A stretch of 64,000 bases of DNA, taken from Lotus japonicus. Lineage: Eukaryota > Streptophyta > Magnoliopsida > Fabales > Fabaceae. Below are positions 33,908-46,017 of the stretch, piece after piece. Under the pieces are notes generated by a model. That model did no database searches. It was given only the letters and a program-made list of their open reading frames with translations, and was not told where the DNA came from. How positions within the stretch are numbered: position 1 is the stretch's first letter; each line of letters begins with the position of its first letter. The translations under genes were made by a program, and so were the position numbers. Location: NCBI RefSeq assembly GCF_012489685.1, contig NC_080046.1:26480223-26544222 (forward strand), given 5' to 3'.

Positions 33908-35636
33908 GGGCATGTTTGATTACTGTTTTTAAAAACAGTTTTCTGTTTTATAAAATTAAAAAACAAAAAATCCTGTTTGGTTAAGTTGTTTTTAAAAAAT
34001 TAATTTAAAAACTGTTTCCTATTTTATTGTTTTTAAAACAAAAAACTCAGAACAGAAAAAAGTTGTTTTTGTTCTCTATTTTTAAATTTTTGTTTTAGAT
34101 TTGAGAAAACACGGAGAACATGTTGTTTTCTGTTCTCTCATTAATGGCAGTAATGGTAATTATTGGAAATTAGAAAATAGGGGTTTTCGTTCTCAGTTAG
34201 CAAACTCGTGGCCGCCAGCCCTCTTCCTCTCCTTCTCAGGTAAATTTGCTCCTCCTCTTCTTCTATTTCTCTTGCCATCAGGATTTTCTCCTCATCTTCT
34301 CTTATTTCACGTGATCTCAATGATTCAGTGAAGTAAGTTGTGGTTCTTCTTCTAGGTTCCTCTTCTGTGCCTTTTGGGTGTTTGGTTCTTCTATTTCGTT
34401 TTTCCTCTCTCTCTCTGTTTGTGTGGTTCTGCAATTTCTCCTTCAACAAAATCAAACGTGTTATGCTCTTCTTCTTCTTTTTTAATCATTAATTCTGGAG
34501 GCTTTGAGTTGCTGCTGTGATCGTTTTTCACTGAGTTGGTCTCCTGGCTGTGCTATTTTCCTTCCTGCAAGCGCTGGTAGTTTTTCTTTGCTGAATTGAA
34601 ATTGAAGGTTGTAGGGTGTTGGTCTTTTTGCTGGGATTGTGACTGGTTTATCTTTGATACTGTTACATAGTGTTTTTTTTTCCTTTGGCTTGTGCCGCTT
34701 TAGGGTAACCAGATTTCTAACTGGTTCATGTTTTCTTGCTTTCTCTTATACTTGTGCATGGGTTTATAGCATCCCAATTGCTACTATTTTATATATATAT
34801 ATATATAATTTGGCCTTTCCAAAAAAAACCATTTGTACATGTATATTACTTAATTTTCTCACTTTCTTTGCAATTGCTTCCCCTGTTGTTTTGTTTTGTG
34901 CTTCAAGGGCGTCGAACAAAAAAACCTATTCCTCTGTTTGTTTCTTTGTTGGGCATCAAAAGCAAAGAATGGTGATGCTAGTTGTGATAAGTTACTGGAA
35001 GCAAAAGCTGCACTTTCTCGTTTTTTTGTCCACTTTGAAAGCAATAATTGACTAATAACTTATTATTTTAGACACATAAACATGCTGCTCAATTTCAGAA
35101 GAAAATACATTATAAGTTAAAGTTATTGGGTATCATATTCAATAGAAATACTGCACCACGAGTAATCATTCCTCCACTCAAGACCCACCAAATACTAATG
35201 AAGAAAATGAGCTTGAAGATTAATACCTCGATGACATTGGGGTTCATGTAAATGTAATGATGACATTCAAGAAGTAGAGCACATCTCAATGGAAAGCTAA
35301 AATTAATTTTAGAATACCAATTTAATAAAAATATATGAAGAAAATAAAAAAAAATCCTTATGAAGAAAATTAATTTGATTCAATAAATTTATGTTAATAA
35401 ATTTTTTTTCCCTAAAGATGCATTCAAACGAGTTTTCTATTTTTTTGTTTCGAAAACATGTTTTTAGAACAAATTTATCAAACAAGTATTTTTGTTCTTT
35501 CATGTCCAAAACAATTTTCAAAATCTAATAACCAAACAAGTTTTTTTTATATATTGTTCTAAAAAACAGTTCTTAAAAATCATTTTACAAAACAGTTTTG
35601 AAAACAAGAAAATTGAAAACACAATCAAACATACCC
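33908..35636. mobile_element. hAT-like non-autonomous element
   Basis: Left end GGGCATGTTTGATT; the right end on the reverse strand reads GGGTATGTTTGATT. Both ends continue into A/T-rich arms with AAAACAGTTTT-type palindromes. The flanks GGGATTTG and TTGATTTC are a poor 8-bp duplication at best, so superfamily placement is uncertain. Inside, about 34760-34830 (an AT microsatellite, then TTTGGCCTTTCC and A8) resembles another LINE-type tail. No transposase frame is present. Confidence 0.5.
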
Positions 35637-35877
35637 TTGATTTCCCGACAATTGGTGAGTGGCCCCTTGTTACTTTCAATGCTATTTTTATTTCATAGGT
35701 GTAGACACAGTTCATTTTGTTGTTTATATGAGTAATTTTCTGAAGATATATTATTGAAGGGAACATTGCACTTATCTGGGTTTCTACTCTATTTTTGAAG
35801 CTTTGTAGTTTTGAGGACGAAACTTTGACATAGAAACTTTAACAAGTACGTACTAGATTATAGCAATCTCTTATGTG

Positions 35878-35995
35878 TTCAGTTTCGCTGACTCTGGTTT
35901 AAATTTGACATAATCTAATATATTCTGTCAAAGAGTTTGCATTGCATCCAAACTATGTTTAGTTTCGCTGACCATGGTTTAAATTTGACATAATC
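35878..35995 (+). repeat. 80-bp imperfect tandem repeat
   Basis: AGTTTCGCTGAC, GGTTTAAATTTGACATAATC and neighbours occur at 35881 and again at 35961. It is part of the CACTA-2 body. Confidence 0.75.
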
Positions 35996-36114
35996 TATCC
36001 ATTGTGTCTATGAGATTGCATAGGAACTAGTACTGGTCTAGCACAAATCACGACTCTGTTAAAAAAAGGAAGTATAATTAATTATTGAAAAATATTAATG
36101 AATATTCATTTTAT

Positions 36115-36405
36115 TGGTAATATCAATAATGTGAGAGTAGTAACATGTAGCCTTTTGTGGCATTTATGAAGTGCCAGTAAAGTTTGAGGCGAATACAATA
36201 TAAATTCATTTTGTGGCATTTAAAAGATGCCAGAACAATTTGTGGCACGCAAAACCGGCATTTAAACAAAAAATGCCACAAATCAGTTGTGACACCTGTA
36301 ATAGAGGCATTTAAGGGGAATGCTAATAATAACACTTGTGACATTTATTAAATGCCACAACTTAACAATATCAATGTCACCAAAAATTCATTTTTTTTTT
36401 TAGTG
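36115..36405. repeat. CACTA-2 right subterminal repeats and terminus
   Basis: Multiple copies in both orientations of TGTGGCATTT / AAATGCCACAA, ending TTTTTTTAGTG at 36405, followed by the ATC duplication. Confidence 0.85.
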
Positions 36406-36408
36406 ATC

Positions 36409-37344
36409 CGGCCATCCGCCATCACCTTACTTCATAAGTTAATGACTAGGGAAATAAGACAAAACGTTGCAATCTAGAACTTCAAGGAATAATGAAAATG
36501 ACATGACAAAATTGAAGTGATATAGTTGGACATGTGGGAAATTATTAATTTTAATTAGTTAGTCAAATTAACAATTAAGATTTGATGATACGCACTAAGG
36601 ATGGTGATCATTGGTGCAACAATAGATTAATCATCAATTGATTGTTAAATACGAATAATATCTTAATTGAGTAGTCTAGCAGCCCTCGTTTTTTGATACA
36701 CTTATTTATTATTTTATATTTTCTATATTATTCATAAGTGCCAAAAAGCAGAGAAGAAGAAAATTAAGAAAATATCTAAAAAATTGTATTGTGTGAAGAA
36801 CGAGGGTGAGAAACAACGGTGCAGAATGAAAGTCGAAAGAAAATAATAGGGAAAAAAAGGACAAATTTCTGAAGCTGGGTCCATGAGGGAGACAGCAGAA
36901 TCAATCAACGGCTAAATCCTATCCTAGGATTGCATTCGACGGTCAAGATTAATTCCCTTGGCGTGATTTTGCTCTGTCATGTCAATGGGCTCAAGGGGAG
37001 AGATTCTTTGGTACTTTGTCGTACCTGGGAGATTTGATGTAGCAGTATTACTTAAATATATATGGTGTGCTTATGATAATATATTAAAATACTGCATGTC
37101 TATTCATTCATATCTTTTGTTCAGGAATCGTGCTTCAAGGAAGGAAAGGAATGCTTCAAGGAAGGAAAGGAATAATTAAGGAAAATGTTTCATTACATAG
37201 AGATCACCAATGAAGAGAAAAAAATTGGAAAGTAGTGCTAATGTATAGACAGATCTAGAAATTTATTTTTCTAAATACATGATACTTTAAGGTTGTTGTA
37301 CAAGTATTAAGAAATATCAATTAATGTTCTTACTTTGTTAAAAT
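36409..37344. other. Unassigned AT-rich spacer
   Basis: No credible gene. A 21-bp direct duplication of GCTTCAAGGAAGGAAAGGAA lies at 37132-37172. Nothing else is recognised. Confidence 0.4.
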
Positions 37345-37346
37345 TA

Positions 37347-37658
37347 CTCCTTCCGATTCTTTTTATAAGAAAAACTTGGACAAAATCACACAAACCAAGG
37401 AAACTAATATTTTTTATAAAATTAACTATTATGCTTAATTCCAATGATTTTTTTCCTTTTTACAAGAACAATCATGCTAATTACCATAAATGTTGATCAT
37501 ACCTATTGGGTGCTTGCAATTTCCCTCCATATTTTTATATTGAGAATAGGTCTCTTTGCATTGGTATTGATTATTTGACTTAATTTTATAAGAGTGTTTC
37601 TTATGAAAAAGATCAAGAAAAATCTCCAAAGTGTTTTTTATAAAAAGGACCGGAGGGA
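37347..37658. mobile_element. Stowaway-type MITE
   Basis: Ends CTCCTTCCGATTCTTTTTAT and, on the reverse strand, TCCCTCCGGTCCTTTTTAT, with TA on both sides (37345-37346 and 37659-37660). About 312 bp, AT-rich, no ORF: typical of Tc1/mariner-derived Stowaway elements. Confidence 0.75.
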
Positions 37659-37660
37659 TA

Positions 37661-37954
37661 CAATCTAACTTCATACTATACCTTTTATCTCTCATATTAA
37701 TTCTAACTTTTCAATTTTTCTACCACCAATAAATGAAGGTTACAATTGGTAAAGTATAATTAATGCTCTCTTAAACTTTGTAAAGTGACAGATAATTAGG
37801 AACAAAATTTAACTATAAATAGTGTCAGTTATTTAGGAACGGAGGGAGTATTGTGGGAGTAATATATACATGTAAATTTATAATAATAAAATTAACATAT
37901 ACTATTTAAAATGAGAGCATTTTTTATTGCAGGGGTCGTAAAATTAAAATCACA
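37661..37954. other. AT-rich spacer with a lone Stowaway-like end
   Basis: AGGAACGGAGGGAGTA at about 37836-37851 is the right end of a second Stowaway-like element whose left end I cannot find. Otherwise nothing is seen. Confidence 0.45.
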
Positions 37955-38175
37955 CACTACACCAGAAAATGACTTTTACAGCGCCCCTATTACAGCGGTT
38001 CAGGTGGCAGCCGCTGTTAAAACACGAATACGGATCGGATCATAGGCTTTTACAGCGGTTGTTAAAATAAACCGCTGTAAATTTGTTCCCTATTAAGAGC
38101 GGTTCAGGGCGCAGCCGCTGCAAAAACAAAAACACAGAGCGGATGATAGGCTTTTACAGCGGTTGTTTTAAGTAA
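37955..38175. repeat. CACTA-3 left terminal and subterminal repeats
   Basis: About seven copies of (T)TTACAGCGGTT or its reverse, plus two related blocks GGTTCAG(G)GGCGCAGCCGCTG-type and GCGGATGATAGGCTTTTACA. Confidence 0.8.
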
Positions 38176-38620
38176 CCGCTTTAAAAGATTAAGTAAATAA
38201 TAAAAATTTGTTTCATATGAGATTCGAACCCGGATACCTTAGGCTATTTCAAAACAACTTTCCTCTGGGCTCAGATAAGATATATGTTTTTGTTTCGATT
38301 TGTTAATATTTATCAATTGATTTCGTAAAATTGCAAAACCCACTAAGTTTACCCAAATCCTGTAAACCCTTATCAGTTTCGTTCCACTATATCTCGATCT
38401 GCTATCTCAGTCTCTCTCAACCGCTGTGCTCCTTCTCTCAACCCCTACACCCCATCGTGCCGCCACCGTCCCTGGCGCGCCGCTGCCGCTCTTGTCTTTC
38501 ATCGTCCAACACTTTGGCTCAAGGTTCTTGGCCGCACAACTGAGGTCAGTGGTTCTCCATCCTCGATCTGTTAACGCTGAGGAAGGCCAACGACTCCAAT
38601 TTCTCCTCCACGTTGTAACA

Positions 38621-41600
38621 TGTAACACCCCGATTTCCAGGTGTCACTTTAATAACCAAAAATAAACTTTACGCGGAAAACAGGTAATTTTTTTTTTTTT
38701 ATTGTTTCCTTTTAATAAAAGCAATAAAGAAATAAAGACAAAGCCCAACAACTAAACTAACCGATAAACAACATATACAAAGGTACAGCCTCTGCTGCAC
38801 TATCCCGTCACGCGCACACGCAGTGACTCCAAGGTAGCGTGCCCGTAGGCGAATATATACAAACCAGAACTGTACGCAAAAGCATCAAATATACCACTAT
38901 CCAAGAGAAAGTCGGCCTCAAAATGGCCTCAACCCAAGACCCCTATAGTCCGACAGACTCTCTGTGATCCTCAGCAAGAGAACCACACAAAAAGCCATAT
39001 ATCGGGAACCTACCCGGTCCCAAAAGTAAGACGAATCAGAGCTATGACAGTGACAACCAACTCAAAAGACTCTAACCACCCATATCCCACACTACTATTA
39101 TCGACTCTCCCTCGATCAGCCATGAAGTCCGGGTCCTCGTCGAAAGCTTCAGTAATAGACATTTCGCTCCGGGTCTTTCCCGCACAACGAATCATCACGA
39201 ACCGGCTGACAGACGCCTGGCAGCAGGCCGACCGCCCAAACACAAACATACAAACAAAGCCAAGGTGCTAGGGTCAACTTACAGAATACAATAGATATAC
39301 AATCAACATGCGATAAAGGGGGTATATATATATGTTGTATATATACATATAAGTTATGTATTGTATCAACTCCCTAATACAATTCAATCATCAAAACACA
39401 TAACGATGTTTATCAACATCAAATCATCAATATCTCAACAGATATAGTTAGAGTGCATGATATGTCAATGCAACGTCAATTAAGAAGGTTCCGGAAGAAA
39501 TAGGCTGGGCACGATCGAGTCGGTCCTAGCACTAGCATTGTGCCGACCATAACCCTCGGGTGTCACTTACAACCTTGACATAGTCGGATCAGTCCTAACC
39601 CTGCGGGTCGACTTTTCCCTCCAACGAATGCCCGAGTTACCCGAAGGCATGCTGTACCCGAAGGTATATACTGTACCCGAAGGTATATAGATATACTATA
39701 CCCGAAGGTATATAGATATACTGTACCCGAAGGTATATACTGTACCCGAAGGTATATAGATATACTGTACCCGAAGGTATATACTGTACCCGAAGGTATA
39801 TAGATATACTGTACCCGAAGGTATATACTGTACCCGAAGGTATATAGATATACTGTACCCGAAGGTATATAGATATACTGTCCGAAGGTATATACTGTAC
39901 CCGAAGGTATATAGATATACTGTACCGAAGGTATACTGTACCCGAAGGTATATAGATATACTGTACCCGAAGGTATATACTGTACCCGAAGGTATATAGA
40001 TATACTGTACCCGTAGGTATATAGATATACTGTACCCGAAGGTATATACTGTACCCGAAGGTATATAGATATACTGTACCCGAAGGTATATACTGTACCC
40101 GAAGGTATATACTGTACCCGAAGGTATATAGATATACTGTACCCGAAGGTATATACTGTACCCGAAGGTATATAGATATACTGTACCCGAAGGTATATAC
40201 TGTACCCGAAGGTATATAGATATACTGTACCCGAAGGTATATAGATATACTGTACCCGAAGGTATATAGATATACTGTACCCGAAGGTATATGTCGATTC
40301 GGCGACAAAAGACAATTATTTATGAAAGGAGTGCGATCACCCTTGATGACTTCTTGAGTCATCTGACTCATCAAATCTCGATGGTCAAAAACTGCTCCGA
40401 CCCAAACTCAAAACAACCCAAGAGTTAGTGTCGGTCAATACAACACAACTCCACCAACAAGATTACACGAGGGTCTAGTGTCGGTCAATACAACACAGCC
40501 AAACAACAAGAGCACTAGGTGTCGGTCAATACAATACGGCTCCACAACACTCCCCAAGAGTACTAACGTACTCGGTGACTTTCAATCATCACCATAGCTC
40601 ACCTTAGTGGCTTTCCCAATTCCGATAACTCTCCAAACCCACAACATAAGTCGACTTTTCCCCGCCTTTCGTAAATATTTTTCCCCTTCAGTTCTCCTAT
40701 GCTTAAACGTTAATAAAAATGATTTCAATTCAAATTAGCAAATTATGAGTTTATTTCTCAAAGTCTAAGTTTCCCAAGTCTTTATTTTCCGAAAGCTCTA
40801 TCATTCTAAGTTTCCAAAAGTCAACCACCCAAAATACATTTCCCGGGGAAAGTCTAGGAATTCCAACGAATCCCAACAAATGGCTAAGTCTCAAACCCCA
40901 CATTTGAACTTGCCTAGGGTTGTTCATCCAACCCGAAATATCAAAGATTACCAGATCAATGAACCTCCACTCCGAAGTTGCGTCAAAACGCTCAATTCAA
41001 CACATCATCAATATCATAAGTTATGAAAACAATCATAACAATAAATCATCATCATAAACAACATCAGATAAAGCATAAGTCGAATTTATCGACGCCTATC
41101 ATGCAATCATAGCTAAATATAGCAAGTTGCCCTAACCTCGAGCTGTTCCAGCTTCGCAAACAAAGTTCTCCTCAAACAATTGCTCTGAGTCTTCCAAAGT
41201 TCCCTCAACTGAACCTCGGAGAAAAACAAAGCAGAATCCAAACAAAATCGATTAGTTCGATCGCAAAACAATACATAAACGATAGACAAAGCATTAAAGC
41301 TTCAGAATAGGACAATCAGGTACGAAAAGACAAGTTTTCGAAACCGAAAAACTCCCCCCTAAAGGAAATAGTCCACGGCCTCAAAGGAAAAAGGGCTTCG
41401 GCTCTTTTTCTTTGATCAAATCAATTCACAAGGTAGTTTTAGGGTAAAACTAAGGCAAAGAAACTGTCAGAACAATTTTCGGACAATCGGGCCGAAATAC
41501 GACTACGCAGGGGCATTTTGGTCCAAAATAAAGGCTCAAAACTTCAAAGTTATCCGTTCTGAAAACAGATTTGACAGCAACGATCCTCATGACATCCGTG

Positions 41601-42716
41601 ACAACAAATCCTAAAGGCACGAAGTCAGATTATAGCTTTACGACAATAAAGTTTCGAAATGTGAGACAAAAAGAGTTTTGAGTCAATTTTTCAGATCCTG
41701 GACAACTGAATCGCAATCAGAGTTTACTGACAGAGGTTTTAGACTCAGGGGAACATAAGGAACATAACCCAAGCGAGAAATCAGAGAAATCGGACAATTT
41801 CAGAAAAAGCTCAAAACTTAGAGCACAGAAACGACTTCAGAAACGCAACAGAAACAACAATCAGAGGTAGGAATCGTGTTAGTTACCTTGATACCTAGAA
41901 GTAGGGACGAACTGCACGAAGATTGGTCAAGTTTTCGCGAAAATCTCCTCCCCCCTTGCTCTCCACGAATTTGGGCCTCCAATGGTGAAAATGAGAGGAT
42001 TTTTTCTTTTTCGCGCTATTTATAGGCGGATGAAATCGCGGGAAAATGAAAATTTCGCGATTCCGATTTTTGCAGCACGATCACCGAGAAATTCTAAGAG
42101 AGATTCTGGCGTCAGAAATCCAGAACTCAAAACAAATATCTATGATATGGGAAAAACGATATCGAAAATCTCAAAAGCGGTGTAAGTTAAATCTGTCCCG
42201 AAAAACTACTTTTTGCTGTGATCGCCGGACGACAAAACTTCCTTCTGAAGAAAGATTGGAAACGTCGAAACAAATCTGGCATCGCGGACGGAATCTTCGT
42301 TAGAAGTCCCGAATAGAAAAAGTCTTCATCCATTGCTCGAAAATAGGGTTTCGAAGCAAAGAAATTAGCGTCGGCGGACATCCGAAAAGTGAAACCTATC
42401 GTGCGTACAGTCTAGAGTTCCGAAATGAAATGCTGGTCGAAGGAAAAATAAAGAGAATCTTTAAATTTCCCAAGAATTCGAAATATCGCCTAAACATTGC
42501 TTTAAAAGCGAAATTAGCCTATTCTGGACATGCTCGCCATAAGGCAGGTGTGCAGACGACTCGCACTAGCTCCGAAAGAAACAACGCCACATTCCTCGAG
42601 CAATTCCTGAACTTTCTTCTTCATTAATCTTTCTCAAATATCAAACTCCTGTCACACTTACACTGATTCCACGCGTGAGTCGGAAATTAACTTGTTCCGA
42701 AAATCCGGGTCTTACA
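38621..42716 (-). repeat. LTR A1 (3' LTR of element A)
   Basis: About 4.1 kb, TG...CA borders, minus-strand TATA box CTATAAATAG at 42016-42025. With transcription starting near 41985, about 3.4 kb of the LTR, including the repeat array, would be R/U5. Confidence 0.9.
39650..40290. repeat. 19/25-bp tandem array in LTR A1
   Basis: Alternating units ACTGTACCCGAAGGTATAT (19 bp) and the same with AGATAT added (25 bp), about 30 units with few changes. Because the unit has no stop codon in several frames it produces long spurious ORFs. Confidence 0.95.
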
Positions 42717-42995
42717 ATACTCCCCTCCAAAAAGAAAGTTTCGTCCTCGAAACTCAGAGTTCTGAGAAAATTCCGGAATACAGTTCCTTGATCTGGTCTT
42801 CCAATTCCCATGTAGCATTGCCCGTGTCATTGTTCCTCATAACCTTTACTTAAGCAAGCTGTTTTCCCCTTAACTGTTTCACTCTTCTATCCCCACTGCT
42901 AACTGTCGGTGTCTCAAAAGACAAACCATCATTCAACTTCATGTCGTCTGGCTCGATCACTTGCGTCGGATCTCTTCTTGAAATGATACCGGTTG
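42717..42995 (-). pseudogene. Element A: PPT and chromodomain relic
   Basis: The minus strand reads TTTTTGGAGGGGAGTAT just before the LTR. The adjoining 250 bp align by eye with the integrase tail/chromodomain of B (54106-54330), for example CGATCACTTGCGTCGGATC versus CGATAACATGTGTCGGATC, but no frame is open. Confidence 0.65.
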
Positions 42996-42999
42996 GCAT

Positions 43000-45250
43000 T
43001 CCGTGAAGTCGCACAATCTTAGCCACTTACTACTTTACTTTCGGTCGTCCGAAATTCTTCTTAAACTCAGTGCCTCTCTGTCATCTCAAAATAGATACCC
43101 AGCTTGTCCTCGTGATCTTCATCTACAGTCCAAAACTCCACTTGTCCGTTCGATAACTCCTAGATGAAATCTTGCGTTGGAATCTAATAGTCCATTAAAA
43201 CACCTCCAACTTCGTAACTATCTTTACACACACCAAGTAATCAAACTTCTACTTAGTCACTATTCGAATTAAAACTCGACTTATGTCCTTATTCCTTGTC
43301 CTTCACTAATCTTATCCCCCTTCAACATCAATTTATCAACAACTTATAAGATAATCCTCCTCTTAATACCTAACAATCCATTATTATCGTCTTCTTCCTC
43401 AAAACTTCCCTCACTCAAACCTATTTACAATTACTGAAATCTCTAACACTTCGCACAAATCGAGACTTATCCTCTAGAAGATTAAATCATAACTATACCT
43501 CAAGGGACTTAACTAGCCATCTTATCATCCGATCCTTCAACATTCTGAGATTTAACTCTTACCGTAACCGCTAACACCACCAAATCTCTTATGTGTACAG
43601 GAATCTCAGCTCTCTAGGACAACCTTAGCCCTAGGATTCTTATTCAACTTTAGCAAAATTCACTTGTTACCCGTAATATGCATCATCAAAATCCATAACA
43701 AAGTCCCATTGACTCTTATACTCTACGAAACTCGTCAAAATATAACAACCTCAGGTATTCATCTTAATACTAACACCTTCCTTTTTGTGACTCAATCACC
43801 ATCTCGTCAATCAACTTCTTAATCTCTCAATCAAATTCTGACAACCTTCGAGTCTTACACACCTTAGACAGACATTCATAGATTTAAAACCTAAACCTTC
43901 ACCAAGTTTGGTCCTCTAGTGACCTTTAATCCTTCAATACTTCTTAAATGAATATCCGTTTCTTAAAAACGATAACTCCTTCACTTACCCAAACGACCTG
44001 ACCAGTGTCGTCATGCTTCCACACTCACCACTTGATCCTGCTATCCATAATCATAACTTATTATGCTAACATCATTCAAATCTTGTCACATGGTCATTAT
44101 GTCCGCAACCTCATAATCAACATCAATCGATCACCAACCTTAACACTCCACACAACCCAGAATTCCCTTACTTCAAGATCTCTCTTATACTACACCTCAA
44201 TGGTCTTAACCCGAAACTCACCTTCAGGTCTTCAATCTTCTAAGATTCAACTCCTATTGTCACACCTACAACCATAAGATCTCCTACTCGTACGTGATTC
44301 TCGGCTCTCAAGATTCAATCTTAACCCTAAGATTTCAATCCAACTTAGTAAATCTCACTTAGTAATCTCAGCATATTTCCTTGGAATCCATATCAACAAC
44401 CTCAAGTATTCAACTTATGCTAAAACTTTCTTTCTCCAACTTAATCATTAATTCAACACTTTTCAAGCGAAAATTCATCTCTTAAGACTATAATGTCTCC
44501 ACATATTAATCCAACGCTTAGCAAAACTTATTCCTCGAACTCGACTATAACAATCTAGTTCAGAGTTAATTCTTCTCAATCTCGCTACCATCAAGCTATC
44601 ATCTAAAACCTGATTACATTCAACTTATTTAGTCTCTAACAATTCCACTCAGTAATCACATAACCTATGACTTCATAACTTCCGAGAAACTACTTAATAC
44701 TTTTCCGGCATTAAACCTCTTGACTTAGTCTACCTCTACTTGGAGTAATCACACGAACTAACCAATCAATGTCTATACGACACTCATCGAATTCCAAAGA
44801 TTTAAATCTTAATCTTTCACAATCAAGTGCTTAACACGAACTTTCCTCCCAAATCCGACTAATCCTCAATCAATTCAAATTCATCTTACACATCCTTCTA
44901 TCAAAGTCCATAACCAGCTGTGATTCCGAATATTACCCCCTCAATATTAGGTTGATCAGGCCTAATACATCGAAGGTGGAAATTTAGAAAAATCCACTGG
45001 AACAGTCAATGAGTTCCTATCCTCCAGTAGTCACAAATATCCTGATACTAAATCCTTTAAGGATCCCGCTAAGGAACTACACACCCTCAACATAACACGT
45101 ATACTACCCATACGGAATCTCCCTAAGATTCGTTCTTCAACTACTAGCTTCCTCATAAACGCATCGGTGGAAGACTACTTTCTCGACTTAGTGTGCTATT
45201 CCCAACCTCGTGTAACTTCTATAGTTAAATCACGAGCAACCTCGAATAAG
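43000..45250. other. Element A: G-poor, degenerate internal region with old 695-bp repeat
   Basis: No ORF above 90 codons. The plus strand is strikingly poor in G and rich in C, A and T. Parts recur with a spacing of about 695 bp, for example GAATCTCAGCTCTC (43601) and GATTCTCGGCTCTC (44296), each followed by a similar 150-bp context. This looks like an ancient tandem duplication of unknown content. Confidence 0.55.
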
Positions 45251-45288
45251 GTCCTACATCGTTCCCACGTTCTTCCTCGTTCAACTCC

Positions 45289-45892
45289 TCAGCTCTTGCC
45301 CTCCTTGGCATGAATCCTTTCCTCTGGAGCAAGTTGTTTTCCTTTCCCAACATTCCCTGATGATTCGCCCCTGAGTGCCTTGCAATCTTGGGAGAAATGT
45401 TCCGGTTGGTTGCAATTGAAGCATAGACTTTCTTTGGTCTTGCAGTTCACAGCTAGATGCCCCTCTCGGTTACACTTGAAGCATCTCCGTCCAATCACTG
45501 AGCATTTGTTAGCAAAATGCCCAAACTTTCTGCAACGAAAACATGTCACTCCTTTGTCACCAACTGGCTTCCCCCCCAGTATCAGCAGTCGTCGGTTTGT
45601 ACTCTCTTGAGATAAGATTTCTTCCCTCGGAACGCTGATATGGTCCCCACTTATGGTAGCTCTTCCTTCCGTTGTAGCCTTGGGAACCTGACCTCATTGG
45701 TCCCCCAGCTCCAGTTCGGTTCATTCCTCTTTGTTGATACATTGCTGTCGCCATCAGTCGTTGATGATGCTCACGTGTAGCCTCCGCCATCCGGTTAAGA
45801 TCCACCATCCTATATCCCATCGAACGTCTGATTAGTACTAACCATACGGTAGCACTAGACAAACCACTCAATCCGATTGAGTAGTAACGCAA
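45289..45892 (-). pseudogene. gag: Element A: gag fragment with three CCHC zinc knuckles
   Basis: Two frames, 45892-45557 and 45549-45289, belong together and are separated by a slip in a C-run near 45575. The first has [12 protein letters not shown], as in the gag of B ([10 protein letters not shown]). The second has three knuckles: CFRCRKFGHFANKC, CFKCNREGHLAVNC and CFNCNQPEHFSQDC. The capsid-like domain that should precede them is absent. It is a nucleocapsid remnant of a chromovirus Gag, unlikely to be functional. Confidence 0.75.
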
Positions 45893-46002
45893 GCAATTAG
45901 AGCGAAAATCGCTCTACAGACAATCAATTTTCACTCTTTGCAGAGTCACACAACCTAGCACAGAAGACCTATTCCCCAAAGACTCCCAAAAGACTCGACT
46001 AA

Positions 46003-46014
46003 GCTCTGATACCA
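46003..46014 (-). other. PBS of element A, initiator tRNA-Met
   Basis: TGGTATCAGAGC on the minus strand, three bases from LTR A2. Confidence 0.9.
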
Positions 46015-46017
46015 CAA

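Larger units (their letters stand above)
10613..36405. mobile_element. CACTA-2, non-autonomous CACTA element with large nested insertions
   Basis: The left end is CACTACAAGAAAACTTG (10613) and the right end reads TTTTTTTTTTTAGTG (to 36405). The 3-bp duplication ATC is at 10610-10612 and 36406-36408. Both ends share subterminal repeats built on GTGGCATTT / AAATGCCACAAA. After subtracting the Copia block (12972-33750) and the hAT-like insertion (33908-35636), only a few kb belong to the element. That part holds no transposase-like frame, so it must have been moved by another element's transposase. Confidence 0.85.

Noticed and set aside
38211..38245. GGTTCGAATC-like T-arm (reverse strand) suggesting a tRNA gene
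   Set aside because: No acceptor stem, D-arm or anticodon arm can be folded around it.
39010..39249. 79-codon ORF in LTR A (copy at 46407-46646)
   Set aside because: Short, and no internal feature beyond an open frame; kept out of the gene list though it sits where LTR B has its longer ORF.
39650..40290. Regularly spaced repeats resembling a CRISPR array
   Set aside because: The units are head-to-tail without unique spacers, lie in a plant LTR, and no cas-like gene exists.
39563..40374. Long ORFs (about 250 codons) encoding a repeated YLYTFGYSI / LRVQYIYIPSG pattern
   Set aside because: They are produced by the 19/25-bp array having no stops in several frames; overlapping frames are equally open and lie in LTR DNA. 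The same holds for 46964-47775.
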